Below, piece after piece: positions 7,855 through 18,302 of a DNA stretch of 64,000 nt. The stretch spans positions 100,394 to 164,393 of the forward strand of contig NZ_SJDT01000005.1 of NCBI RefSeq assembly GCF_004331995.1. Direction: 5' to 3'. This DNA comes from Arcanobacterium bovis. GTDB taxonomy: Bacteria; Actinomycetota; Actinomycetes; Actinomycetales; Actinomycetaceae. The position numbers and the translations under genes are program-made. Below the pieces are notes generated by a model that saw only the letters and a program-made list of their open reading frames with translations, had not been told where the DNA came from and did no database searches. Numbering within the stretch: the first letter of the stretch is position 1; every line of letters starts with the position of its first letter.

Positions 7855-9258
7855 TCAGTTTTGCTGGTCGGCAACCGTGGCGAGCGCTGAGCGCCATGAG
7901 CCATAACGCTGGCGGATAGCTGCTCCAGATGGGTACTTGCGATTACCTGGCAAGGATTTCAGCCACTCAGAATAGCCAGCGAACGAGGTAGTTTTGTCGT
8001 TTTCTTGAGCGTAAACACGGTACTTGATCAGGGCGTTCGTGTAGTCGGTTTCAGTGAACTTGAGTCCACCACGAGCTCGGCCACGCTGTGGTTTCAAACC
8101 AATCGATTGCAAAGCGTCGTTCCAGTAGCCGTTAAAGCGCTTGATGAGGGTTTGCGACGTCGGTGGCCAGCTGTATTGACCGCGACTGCTCGACATTCCC
8201 AATTTTTCTTGGATAAGCGCTCGAGTTGAGTCGTAATCTTTTGCCGACAGTGCACATTGTGCACCGTTGCATTCTTTGATCTTTTCGCGGGCAGCGGCGA
8301 TATAAGTGAGCACGGTATCAAGCTGCTCAGCAGGCACGAAATGTAGATGCTGACGCACCACTTCCACGTAGTCAACTGGGAGTTTGCTCAGGTCCGCTTC
8401 GGTGAGTTTGTTCTTCACACCAAACATAAGATAGAGCGATGCTTTAAGAGCGGTGTTGTCGAAGAACTGCTGAACATTGCTCGTTTCGAAATCAATGGCG
8501 AGCTGAGCAGCGCGGCGCAAAATCGAGAGCGTGGTGCATGCAGCGGCTTCTGCCACTTCAGACAGCTCAGCATGGAAGCTCACTGATTGCTCGTCTGGCT
8601 CGCCACAGAGGTCAGAAATTCCACGCACAGCGATGAATGGGATTCCCCATACGTTTGCTACCTGCGCAAATGCCTGCGACTCCATGTCGGCTGTGATCGC
8701 GTCTGGGAAAGCCTCGCGCATGTCTCCCACGTTGGATTCAGTCACGAAGAAATCTGAGGATAGCATTTGTCCGATACGTACTGTGGTATCAGCGTTAATG
8801 AGGTCTGCGGAATCCGTAGGCATCACGCCGTCGTGAATATCGTTAATGAGATCCCGAGCGGAGGAAAGAAGTATCTCTGAGCCAGGGAAGACGGCGGGCT
8901 GGCCTGGTACTTGGCCACGCATGTATCCGAATGCGGTACCGTCCGCACCACCATTGACGTACTGGTTACCAATCACTACCTGCCCTACGCGCGCGTCTGG
9001 ACTCAAACCGCCTGCTGAGCCGATATTGATGATTCCTCTAGGAAGGTAGTGAGTGAGAGCCCAAGTGAGTTTGGAAGCTGCTGAAACCATTCCGATTCGG
9101 CTCACCAGCAATAAGAGCGAGATGGAGCCGCGTTTGGCGAGATAGCAGTCTCCACCAGGGGAAGGGACTGTGCTGATTGTGTAGCCATCGAGAAGTGACC
9201 GGAAAGTGGCCATTTCCTCAGGCATTGCCGCAACGATAAGGGCGTTTACGCCGTTCAT
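7855..9258 (-). CDS. MTA/SAH nucleosidase fused to homing-endonuclease-associated (HNR) repeats
   Basis: 467 residues, roughly twice the family norm. Residues 1-250 form a purine nucleosidase/phosphorylase domain of the 5'-methylthioadenosine/S-adenosylhomocysteine nucleosidase type: AAMPEEM (11-16) with the catalytic Glu, NIGSAGGL, a DMES motif and ISDLCGE with the catalytic Asp. Residues about 250-350 are helical. The last ~120 residues contain two copies of a short pattern: TLIKRFNGYWNDALQSIGL, then AIRQRYGSWRSALATV. This resembles the homing-endonuclease-associated repeat that packs against DNA in HNH enzymes and regulators. No nuclease motif is present. The first domain should recycle MTA and SAH; the tail may bind nucleic acid. 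The fusion is seen in the sequence; its role is unknown. Confidence 0.8.
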   Translation of the reverse strand: MNGVNALIVAAMPEEMATFRSLLDGYTISTVPSPGGDCYLAKRGSISLLLLVSRIGMVSAASKLTWALTHYLPRGIINIGSAGGLSPDARVGQVVIGNQYVNGGADGTAFGYMRGQVPGQPAVFPGSEILLSSARDLINDIHDGVMPTDSADLINADTTVRIGQMLSSDFFVTESNVGDMREAFPDAITADMESQAFAQVANVWGIPFIAVRGISDLCGEPDEQSVSFHAELSEVAEAAACTTLSILRRAAQLAIDFETSNVQQFFDNTALKASLYLMFGVKNKLTEADLSKLPVDYVEVVRQHLHFVPAEQLDTVLTYIAAAREKIKECNGAQCALSAKDYDSTRALIQEKLGMSSSRGQYSWPPTSQTLIKRFNGYWNDALQSIGLKPQRGRARGGLKFTETDYTNALIKYRVYAQENDKTTSFAGYSEWLKSLPGNRKYPSGAAIRQRYGSWRSALATVADQQN

Positions 9259-9502
9259 ATGTGTACATTCTCCAAATGGTATTGATGGGTAGATGAGGCG
9301 TTCTATGCAGTGATCCGTTCATCCGCTATTTTCTTCGTGTCTTGCCCACACAAAGATGCTCTAAATAAATTTAAGAGAACGGATTGTTCACTTTATAATG
9401 CTTCCCTGTTATTATAGCGCGAAATTAATGCTCTTCTGTAAACGAGTGTGTAAATGAAATATTGTGCGTGCGGTATTGATCGACGACGCGCGGTTTGGTC
9501 GC

Positions 9503-9928
9503 CTATTTGTGCAGGTTCTTTAAGCAGCGTGGGCAGAATCCCCAAAAGGTGACTTCGGCTTCATCAATCAGGAAACCGTGGGGATCTGGGATTTCTAAAC
9601 AAGGAGGAACTCCAGTGACACAGGGAATATCGATCACTGTGAAACAATTGCGGCACACAAGATGATGGTGGTTGTCGTGAGTGGCAATTTCATAGAGTGG
9701 CACTGAACCTGCTGGTTCAATTTTTCGTAGCAATCCTTTGGCGGTTAGCGTGTGGAGCACGTCGTAAATTGCTTGTGTCGATACCGATCCAAGCTTGGAT
9801 GTAACGCCATTTTTGATCGTTTCGGCGCTTGTGTGAGGCTTTCGGGATACTTCTTCAAGCACGGAAATGCGCGGCCGAGTTACGCGCAGGCCTGCTTGGC
9901 GGAGAGTGTCCGAAAACTTTGAATTCAT
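9503..9928 (-). CDS. Fur-family metalloregulator (FurA/PerR-like)
   Basis: 141 residues with the Fur architecture: winged helix at about 1-80 (RVTRPRISVLEEV, VSTQAIYDVLHTL) and a metal-binding dimerisation domain. HDNHHH (84-89) and the structural zinc pairs Cys92-Cys95 and Cys132-Cys135 are present. Members repress genes in response to iron, peroxide, zinc or manganese; which metal cannot be told here. No catalase gene, the usual FurA partner, is adjacent. The gene appears leaderless: a TTGAAC/AACAAT promoter lies 7 bases before the ATG and there is no ribosome site. The 244-base gap downstream (9259-9502) carries A+T-rich promoter-like sequence for the nucleosidase gene. Confidence 0.88.
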   Translation of the reverse strand: MNSKFSDTLRQAGLRVTRPRISVLEEVSRKPHTSAETIKNGVTSKLGSVSTQAIYDVLHTLTAKGLLRKIEPAGSVPLYEIATHDNHHHLVCRNCFTVIDIPCVTGVPPCLEIPDPHGFLIDEAEVTFWGFCPRCLKNLHK

Positions 9929-9935
9929 AGGCTTT

Positions 9936-9964
9936 ATTGTTCCCGCTTTTTCTCAATGGTTCAA
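9936..9964 (-). promoter_or_regulatory. Promoter of the Fur-type gene (leaderless)
   Basis: On the minus strand: -35 TTGAAC (9964-9959), a 17-base spacer, -10 AACAAT (9941-9936), then 7 bases to the ATG at 9928. This places the transcription start at or beside the start codon. Confidence 0.55.
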
Positions 9965-10195
9965 CATTTCACACATTTGGTTACTGTGGTTAAATGTCGG
10001 TTTTATTAGCTTTTGGTGAGATGTGCAGTGGGTGTGGTGGGTGCGTGGCAGGTAGGAAGGCAGTGTGCAGTCGCGAGCAAGTTCCCGCGCACCCGATAAG
10101 CCCACGAGCGCGACACTCCCATAAATACGACACGCCGATTTCTGGGGAGAAAAATCGGCTGGATTTGGCTGTGGAAAGAGGAAGATTTCAGCATC

Positions 10196-10278
10196 TGGTC
10201 CACAGTTGTGGATATTTTTGTGCACATAGTGGGGAAAGTGCATAAATTTTTGTCCACACTATGTGGATATGTGGATAT
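10196..10278. promoter_or_regulatory. Cluster of DnaA-box-like 9-mers upstream of nrdHIEF
   Basis: Within 83 bases there are about seven sites at or one base from DnaA-box consensus. Forward: TGGTCCACA (10196), TTGTGCACA (10218) and a perfect actinobacterial TTGTCCACA (10250). Reverse: TGTGGATAT at 10207, 10262 and 10270, and AGTGCATAA at 10237. They sit in a gene-free stretch (9929-10680) about 400 bases before nrdH. It is not a normal oriC location, since no dnaA, dnaN or rpmH is nearby. DnaA control of nrd transcription is known in E. coli; here it is inference. Apart from this cluster and the NrdR boxes, I see no gene in the 750 bases. Confidence 0.6.
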
Positions 10279-10525
10279 TTTTAGGCTGAGAAATTTTCCG
10301 GCATGGATTCTTGGCACGCATTTTTGGCGGGAAGCGAATTTCACAATGGGAGTGTCCGGTTCAAATTTCTGTGCAGAGCTATATTTTCTCGGAGCGATCG
10401 TGGATATTGTTGCGAGTCAATAGTGGATTAGTTCGCGAGAGGATCGAAGGTGAGAAAAGTGTTCGCAGGGAATCCACATTCTACTCACATTTGCACCTCG
10501 AAAAACAGTGAGATAGAACGCGACG

Positions 10526-10580
10526 GCACGCCATCTAGTGGTATCGAAAAACTTCCACCACTAGGTGTAGTGTCTATATT
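10526..10580 (+). promoter_or_regulatory. Tandem NrdR boxes and promoter of nrdHIEF
   Basis: Box 1 GCACGCCATCTAGTGG (10526-10541) and box 2 CCACTAGGTGTAGTGT (10558-10573) match the NrdR palindrome type (ACACTACATCTAGTGT-like); their centres are 32 bases apart, three helical turns. Box 2 exactly fills the 17-base spacer between a -35-like CTTCCA (10552-10557) and -10 TATATT (10575-10580), so bound NrdR would block RNA polymerase. The transcript would have a ~94-base leader. Confidence 0.75.
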
Positions 10581-10680
10581 CGTACCTCGCAGAAAGTTGT
10601 TAGACGGCTACTAAGCAGTTAATAACGGCCTGTGTGCGAATATGAAAAGTTGATTTATAGCAGATTTGGAAGGGGAGCCA

Positions 10681-10929
10681 ATGAGCATCACCGTTTATAC
10701 AAAGCCCTCCTGCGTTCAGTGCAATGCAACCAAGCGCGCTCTTGATAAGGGTGGTTTGGATTATGTTGAAGTTGATCTGACGCAGGACGAAGAAGCTCTT
10801 GCAACAGTCAAAGCCCTAGGCTATCAGCAGGCTCCAGTTGTATTTGCTGACGGCGATCACTGGGCAGGTTTCCGCCCAGACAAAATCAAGGCATTGGTAA
10901 CGGTCTCCGAAAAGGTTGCAACTGCTTAA
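10681..10929 (+). CDS. nrdH: NrdH glutaredoxin-like redoxin
   Basis: 82 residues from the ATG that follows GGAAGGGGAGCC; an in-frame start 15 bases earlier would lie inside the ribosome site. The thioredoxin-fold protein has the redox pair Cys11-Val-Gln-Cys14 and the NrdH signature WAGFRPDKI near the C-terminus. It passes electrons from thioredoxin reductase to the class Ib ribonucleotide reductase NrdE. It is the first gene of nrdH-nrdI-nrdE-nrdF. A strong hairpin follows the stop and may tune its level relative to the downstream genes. Confidence 0.93.
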   Translation: MSITVYTKPSCVQCNATKRALDKGGLDYVEVDLTQDEEALATVKALGYQQAPVVFADGDHWAGFRPDKIKALVTVSEKVATA

Positions 10930-10936
10930 TATGCTC

Positions 10937-10978
10937 AGTGCCGTTGCCGAAGTGGTTAAATGCTTTGGCAACGGCACT
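10937..10978 (+). terminator. Intra-operon hairpin between nrdH and nrdI
   Basis: AGTGCCGTTGCC (10937-10948) pairs exactly with GGCAACGGCACT (10967-10978), and four more inner pairs are possible (one G-U), leaving a 10-base loop. No T-run follows, so it may be a processing or mRNA-stability element, or a leaky terminator, rather than a full stop. Confidence 0.45.
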
Positions 10979-11041
10979 GTGGCAATTAAAAACTTCTAGG
11001 CAAATAAAACAGCAAGACGAATGCAGGGAAGGCATAAATCG

Positions 11042-11427
11042 ATGGTTAACATCGTGTATTTCTCATCAGCAACGAATAACACCCAGCGCTTTGTTGAGAA
11101 ATTAGGTTTTCCTGCCAAACGTATTCCCCTCTATCCGTATGAAGATTTTCTTGAAGTGGATGAGGAATATGTGCTCATCGTCCCTACCTATGGTGGTGGA
11201 AATGAGCGAGGGGCTGTGCCGAAGCAAGTCATTAAGTTCCTCAATAACGAAAAAAATCGCTCTTTTATCCGAGGTGTGATTTCGGGTGGGAATACAAATT
11301 TTGGTGAGGCATACTGTTTAGCTGGAGACATAATCTCTGCAAAAACTCACGTTCCTCATATGTACAAATTTGAGCTACTGGGCACGCCGCTTGACGTGCA
11401 AAAAGTTCGTAAAGGATTGGAAGAATT

Positions 11428-11443
<16 letters not shown>
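11042..11443 (+). CDS. nrdI: NrdI flavodoxin-like activator of class Ib RNR
   Basis: 133 residues starting [20 protein letters not shown], chosen because AGGGAAGG lies 10-17 bases upstream; the longer in-frame start would lack a ribosome site. The FMN-binding loop [10 protein letters not shown] and the PTYGGG and [14 protein letters not shown] segments are typical of NrdI. It is a flavoprotein that generates the oxidant needed to assemble the manganese-tyrosyl radical cofactor in NrdF. Its 3' end overlaps the start of nrdE by 16 bases, which suggests translational coupling. Confidence 0.93.
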
Positions 11444-14609
<3,166 letters not shown>

Positions 14610-14620
14610 TCAGGTTCGTT

Positions 14621-15235
14621 ATGACTTTTCGTGTGCTCGTCGTCTGTACAGGTAATATTTGCCGCTCGCCTATGGGTGAGATCGTTTTGCGGCAACGATT
14701 ACGCGGTGCGGGACTTGGTGATGTTGACGTGCGATCGGCCGGCGTTTCTACGGAAGAATCAGGTAATCCAGTAGATTCGCGGGCGCGGTCGGTGTTAGCC
14801 GAGCATGGTTACGATACGTCCAAACCTCACCATGCGCATCGTGCTACTGACGACGAGCTGCGAAATTCCGATCTTATCCTCGCCATGACAGTGGGGCATG
14901 CGCGCTCGTTGCGGCGGATGGTCGAATCTGTAGGTGGCGATATTAGCCGCATCCATTTGTGGCGTGAGTTCGACGGCACGGTTTCTTTTGCTCAGGGAGG
15001 TGTGTTTTCCGACGCCGGTGCGCTGGGGAATCGCTCTGAGGTTTCCGGCGTCAATGGAAGTGGGAAGAGATCACGTTACAGTGATTTTTATTCTTCGGAT
15101 GGCAGCCTTGACGTGGCCGACCCTTGGTACGGCGGAAAAGATGGTTTCTACGCCACGCTCGATACCGTTGAGCAGGGTGCGGACGGCGTCGTGGAATGGT
15201 TGCGAGGTAGTGCGGAACTCGCTTTGCGTAAGTGA
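14621..15235 (+). CDS. Low-molecular-weight protein-tyrosine phosphatase (extended)
   Basis: 204 residues from ATG 14621. The P-loop CTGNICRSPM matches Cys-x5-Arg-Ser, and the general-acid loop is ADPWYGG near residue 165. Most family members have about 150-160 residues; here an extra Gly/Ser-rich segment of ~35 residues (from about GGVFSDAGALG to SSDGSLD) is inserted before the general-acid loop. It would dephosphorylate tyrosine or arginine residues, often of proteins that control capsule or stress. It follows nrdF by 11 bases and is probably co-transcribed, an unusual partner for nrd genes. An 8-bp GACGAC-type hairpin at 15240-15258 follows it but lacks a T-run. Confidence 0.85.
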   Translation: MTFRVLVVCTGNICRSPMGEIVLRQRLRGAGLGDVDVRSAGVSTEESGNPVDSRARSVLAEHGYDTSKPHHAHRATDDELRNSDLILAMTVGHARSLRRMVESVGGDISRIHLWREFDGTVSFAQGGVFSDAGALGNRSEVSGVNGSGKRSRYSDFYSSDGSLDVADPWYGGKDGFYATLDTVEQGADGVVEWLRGSAELALRK

Positions 15236-15444
15236 GGTGACGACGACGGTGTCGTCGTGCGTTATGTGTGGATATAGTGCGAGAAACTTACAGCTGGTGG
15301 CCGCATATAATAAACAACAAGTAAACTTTTTGTGAACATTTCATGATGTGATCGGATATGTCTCGTATCGCAAGCAAATTGTTGAGAATGTTGATTTCTT
15401 AAATAAGTAAGTGGTACTTCTGGTATTGGGACTAATATCCCAAA

Positions 15445-15477
15445 TTGAGTAATTCGACCAAATGGTTTATTACTCAA
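15445..15477 (+). promoter_or_regulatory. Inverted repeat upstream of the secreted protein gene
   Basis: TTGAGTAAT (15445-15453) and its exact complement ATTACTCAA (15469-15477) flank 15 bases, ending 35 bases before the ATG. Just upstream TTGGGA and TCCCAA form a second small repeat. It may be an operator or an mRNA hairpin. The 276-base gap 15236-15511 otherwise shows no gene. Confidence 0.4.
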
Positions 15478-15511
15478 CTATTTTATTGGATAGTTCTCCA
15501 GGAGGAACAGC

Positions 15512-16780
15512 ATGAAAATTGCGAAGAAGATTACTGGGGTGGCAAGCGTTGCTTTGCTGGCCTCGGGTATCACAGCAATTCCAGCATTTTCAGCGACGTT
15601 CATTAACAGCACGCCGGAAACTGCACGCATTGATAGCCAACTGCCGATGGTTCACACCTTGCGTGGGTCGGATCATCTCAAGGCTAATATCTTGAATCCA
15701 CGGCCGGTTTGTAACGCAGGTGAAGATTACCGCACCATCGTTTACAAGGTGAATGACCACTTCTTACCAGTCGGTACGATTTCAACTACCAACCAAACCC
15801 AAGCAGACATCCCGCTCACCCAGAACCTTTCCAAGACGCAATCCATCAGCATCACCATCAAGGGTGATCGTACTGAAACAGCAGGTGCGAACATTGGTGG
15901 AGATGTGTCTGGGAAAGGTGGAAAGGGAAGCTTCGGAATTTCCTACAGCCTGGCACAAAACCTTGGCTTCAACATCTCCTATTCGCTGTCGTGGCAGGTG
16001 GGTCAGCAGATTGGACCATACAAGGTGCCAGCGAACCACACTGGTGAAGCAACCTATGGTTTCCGCGCTATCACCATGACGGGAACTCAGCAGTTCTGTA
16101 AGGCGAATGGTACGTGGTCTGATGCGCTGCCTTGGATTTCGAGTGCGCCTGTGAAGAATGAAGTGCGAGTCAAGCTCTACGATCTGGCGTCTGGATCGAT
16201 GAGCGAGACGTCGAACATTGGCGTACAGGCGACGTCGGCAGAATACCAGCAGGTTATCGAGCCAGAAGTGACCACTCCTAAGGGAGAAGCTCCTGCAGCT
16301 CCGCTCGCCAAGGATCTTTCCGTGCGGCTCACCACCGCTGCTGGCAAAGTTCCAGGATTTGCTGGGTTGGTGGCACTTCGCGTGAAGAACGTGGGCACTG
16401 AGCAGTACTACGGTGAATATCCGGCAGTGCAGTTCTTGGTGAAGGTTAAGACGGCTGAGGGGCCAAAGGGTGTTGATCGCCTGATCACTCCTGGATACTT
16501 CAACGGTGCTTACACCGAAGACCTCGGCTTTGATCGCAAGACCTCGACGCGTAGCTTCCTCGTGACTCTCTCGAACCCGATTGAGCCAGGGGAAGAGAAG
16601 CTGATTGCTAACTTGAACTTCGGTGATGGCAATACCAAGCTTGGCCGTTTGACTAACACCATTGAAGTGTCGCAGATCAAGCGTATTGAGGGAGATACCT
16701 CTACATACAACGATATTCGTATGACGTCTCCTGAAATTACTACCACTGATGGTGGCGCTAAACATAACGGCATTTTCTGA
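15512..16780 (+). CDS. Secreted protein with aerolysin-like (ETX/MTX2-type) central region, putative
   Basis: 422 residues with a classical signal peptide (MKIAKKITGVASVALLASG, cleavage near PAFSA). The mature part has two sections. Residues about 65-215 are Ser/Thr-rich with alternating polarity, contain a Gly/Lys-rich insert (GGDVSGKGGKGSFG) and end in IGPYKVPANHTGEATYGF. This pattern recalls the membrane-inserting strand region of aerolysin/epsilon-toxin pore formers, where strands lead into a 'VPP/VPA' turn. Residues about 280-400 look like an Ig-type beta sandwich. There are only two Cys in the mature part. AGGAGG precedes the ATG. No known gene can be named with certainty; a toxin or surface-adhesion role is a hypothesis. 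Confidence 0.55.
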   Translation: MKIAKKITGVASVALLASGITAIPAFSATFINSTPETARIDSQLPMVHTLRGSDHLKANILNPRPVCNAGEDYRTIVYKVNDHFLPVGTISTTNQTQADIPLTQNLSKTQSISITIKGDRTETAGANIGGDVSGKGGKGSFGISYSLAQNLGFNISYSLSWQVGQQIGPYKVPANHTGEATYGFRAITMTGTQQFCKANGTWSDALPWISSAPVKNEVRVKLYDLASGSMSETSNIGVQATSAEYQQVIEPEVTTPKGEAPAAPLAKDLSVRLTTAAGKVPGFAGLVALRVKNVGTEQYYGEYPAVQFLVKVKTAEGPKGVDRLITPGYFNGAYTEDLGFDRKTSTRSFLVTLSNPIEPGEEKLIANLNFGDGNTKLGRLTNTIEVSQIKRIEGDTSTYNDIRMTSPEITTTDGGAKHNGIF

Positions 16781-16847
16781 TGAGGGATTTCTGAGCTGAG
16801 CGATATCGGTTTCGACATGATGTGAATTCGATATTGGTGACGCGAAA

Positions 16848-16909
16848 AGGCGGGGTGGCTGCCACTTCCTTTCACATGGTGAAAGTTCAATGTGGCAGCC
16901 ACCCCGCCT
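16848..16909. terminator. Long convergent hairpin terminator
   Basis: AGGCGGGGTGGCTGCCAC (16848-16865) pairs perfectly over 18 bases with 16892-16909. The 26-base loop contains a second hairpin (CTTTCAC/GTGAAAG). It lies between the convergent secreted-protein gene and the ABC operon and probably serves both. Confidence 0.75.
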
Positions 16910-16932
16910 CAGTTCAGCTATTGCCAGCTATG

Positions 16933-18258
16933 TTATTTCATTGCAGAGTTTCCGGCATTTTGGGCATCGGCCAAGCCCTGTTTAACCGGCACTGAACCCA
17001 AGAATAGATCCATGAGCTTTGGCATTGCCTTTTCGAGGCCAGCATTGACTTTCATGCCGCGTGGAGCGGGTGTCGTTTTACCAGCGGCGGTATCAACAAA
17101 CACGGACACATCCACGTTCTTTTTTGCCCAGTAATCAACAAATGCTTGCTGAGCATCTTTCGCGCCGGGGAAAGCAACTCCTTCTTCTGCGAGTGGGCGT
17201 TGCCCATCAGCACTTCCGAGCCAAGCGAGTACCTTCTTTGTAGCTTCAGGATTCTTCGTCTTGGCATTTCCTACGGCAGCCACACCATGAACTACACCCA
17301 CACGTCCTTGCGGACCTGCAACCATTGGTGCAACACCCCAGTTAATATTGGCAGACTCTGAGATCTTCTTTAATGAGTAAGGGCCAGACTGGAACAGCGC
17401 CAACTCGCCACGTGCGAACATGTCGCGGGTGAGATCGCCTTTTGTATTGGTTTCACTTGCTGGCGGCGCCACATGGTGCTTGTTAATCATGTCGACGACG
17501 TACTGGAACGCTGCTTCTCCTGCAGGCGATGCGAAAGCGAAGGTATCGTCGTCATTTTGAAGCTTTCCGCCATTTTGGGCAAGGAAATCGAGCCAGATTC
17601 CTTGTAAATCAGCCTGTGCATTGAAGCCAAATACTTTCGTTGCTGCTGGATTGAACTGCGGCGCGGTAGCGTTATGACCTTGAGCATCAACGGTGAGCTT
17701 CTTAGCTGCAGCTAGGAGAGTATCATTACCGCTTGCGTTCGGTGCCCAAGTGAGTTTGCTCGGATCTACGCCTGCTTTTGCCACGAGGTCTTTGTTGTAG
17801 AACAGCGCGATAGAGTCCCACAGCTGAGGGATTCCCCAAAGTTTGCCGCCCCGTGTGTAGAGATCGACGATCGATTCTTGCCAAGCGTCATGTTTCTCGC
17901 CGATGGTTTCAGAGATGTCCATAATATTGCCTGCATCGGCGAGCTGTGCAAAGTTCGAGGAATTTACCCAGTAGATGTCTGCCGCTTGACCTGAGGAAAT
18001 GTCGAGTGGAAGTTGTTTCCAGTAGGAATCCCACGGCACAACATCAACTTTCACCGCGATATCGGGATTCTTCTTTTCAAAGTCTGCAAAGGACTTTTTA
18101 TAAGCCGGAGCTGCGGAATCGTCCCACAGGCGGAATGTAACGGTTGTTTTACCGGCGTCGTCTTTCGAGGACTTAGCGTCGGTGGCAGGCGAACACGCAG
18201 CCAGGCCCAACGTGGCAATTGCTGCTATGGTAAAGGATTTTTTGAGTGACCGGATCAC
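16933..18258 (-). CDS. Sugar ABC transporter substrate-binding lipoprotein
   Basis: 441 residues from a GTG preceded by AAAGAGG; a longer reading frame exists, but its extra 41 residues precede a clean lipoprotein signal. The signal peptide ends in LGLAAC (Cys22 lipidated), anchoring the protein outside the membrane. The mature part is a family 1 extracellular solute-binding protein, with TVTFRLWDDSAAPAYKKSFADF and WDSYWKQLPLDISSG typical of carbohydrate binders. Two permease genes lie upstream on the same strand (44 bases away), giving a CUT1-type sugar importer. No ATPase is encoded here, so a shared MsiK-type ATPase elsewhere is likely. The sugar is unknown. Confidence 0.88.
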   Translation of the reverse strand: MIRSLKKSFTIAAIATLGLAACSPATDAKSSKDDAGKTTVTFRLWDDSAAPAYKKSFADFEKKNPDIAVKVDVVPWDSYWKQLPLDISSGQAADIYWVNSSNFAQLADAGNIMDISETIGEKHDAWQESIVDLYTRGGKLWGIPQLWDSIALFYNKDLVAKAGVDPSKLTWAPNASGNDTLLAAAKKLTVDAQGHNATAPQFNPAATKVFGFNAQADLQGIWLDFLAQNGGKLQNDDDTFAFASPAGEAAFQYVVDMINKHHVAPPASETNTKGDLTRDMFARGELALFQSGPYSLKKISESANINWGVAPMVAGPQGRVGVVHGVAAVGNAKTKNPEATKKVLAWLGSADGQRPLAEEGVAFPGAKDAQQAFVDYWAKKNVDVSVFVDTAAGKTTPAPRGMKVNAGLEKAMPKLMDLFLGSVPVKQGLADAQNAGNSAMK

Positions 18259-18302
18259 GATTACCTCTTTGGTTTTAACAATGGATGGTCTTATATATGA
18301 GT

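Noticed and set aside
9994..10511. Several small open frames in the region between the Fur gene and nrdH
   Set aside because: No ribosome sites and no sensible protein features; the DNA is better explained by DnaA and NrdR boxes.
9929..10680. Chromosomal replication origin
   Set aside because: DnaA boxes are dense, but dnaA, dnaN, rpmH, gyrB or recF are not adjacent and there is no obvious unwinding element beside the boxes. A regulatory or titration role is more likely.
10937..10980. tRNA-like sequence (GCCGAAGTGGTTAAATGC resembles a D-arm)
   Set aside because: No T-arm (GGTTCGAATCC type), anticodon arm or acceptor stem of proper length; a simple hairpin explains it.
15782..16765. 327-codon open frame opposite the secreted protein gene
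   Set aside because: Antisense to a gene with signal peptide and strong ribosome site; composition (Arg, His, Ser) is that of a shadow frame.
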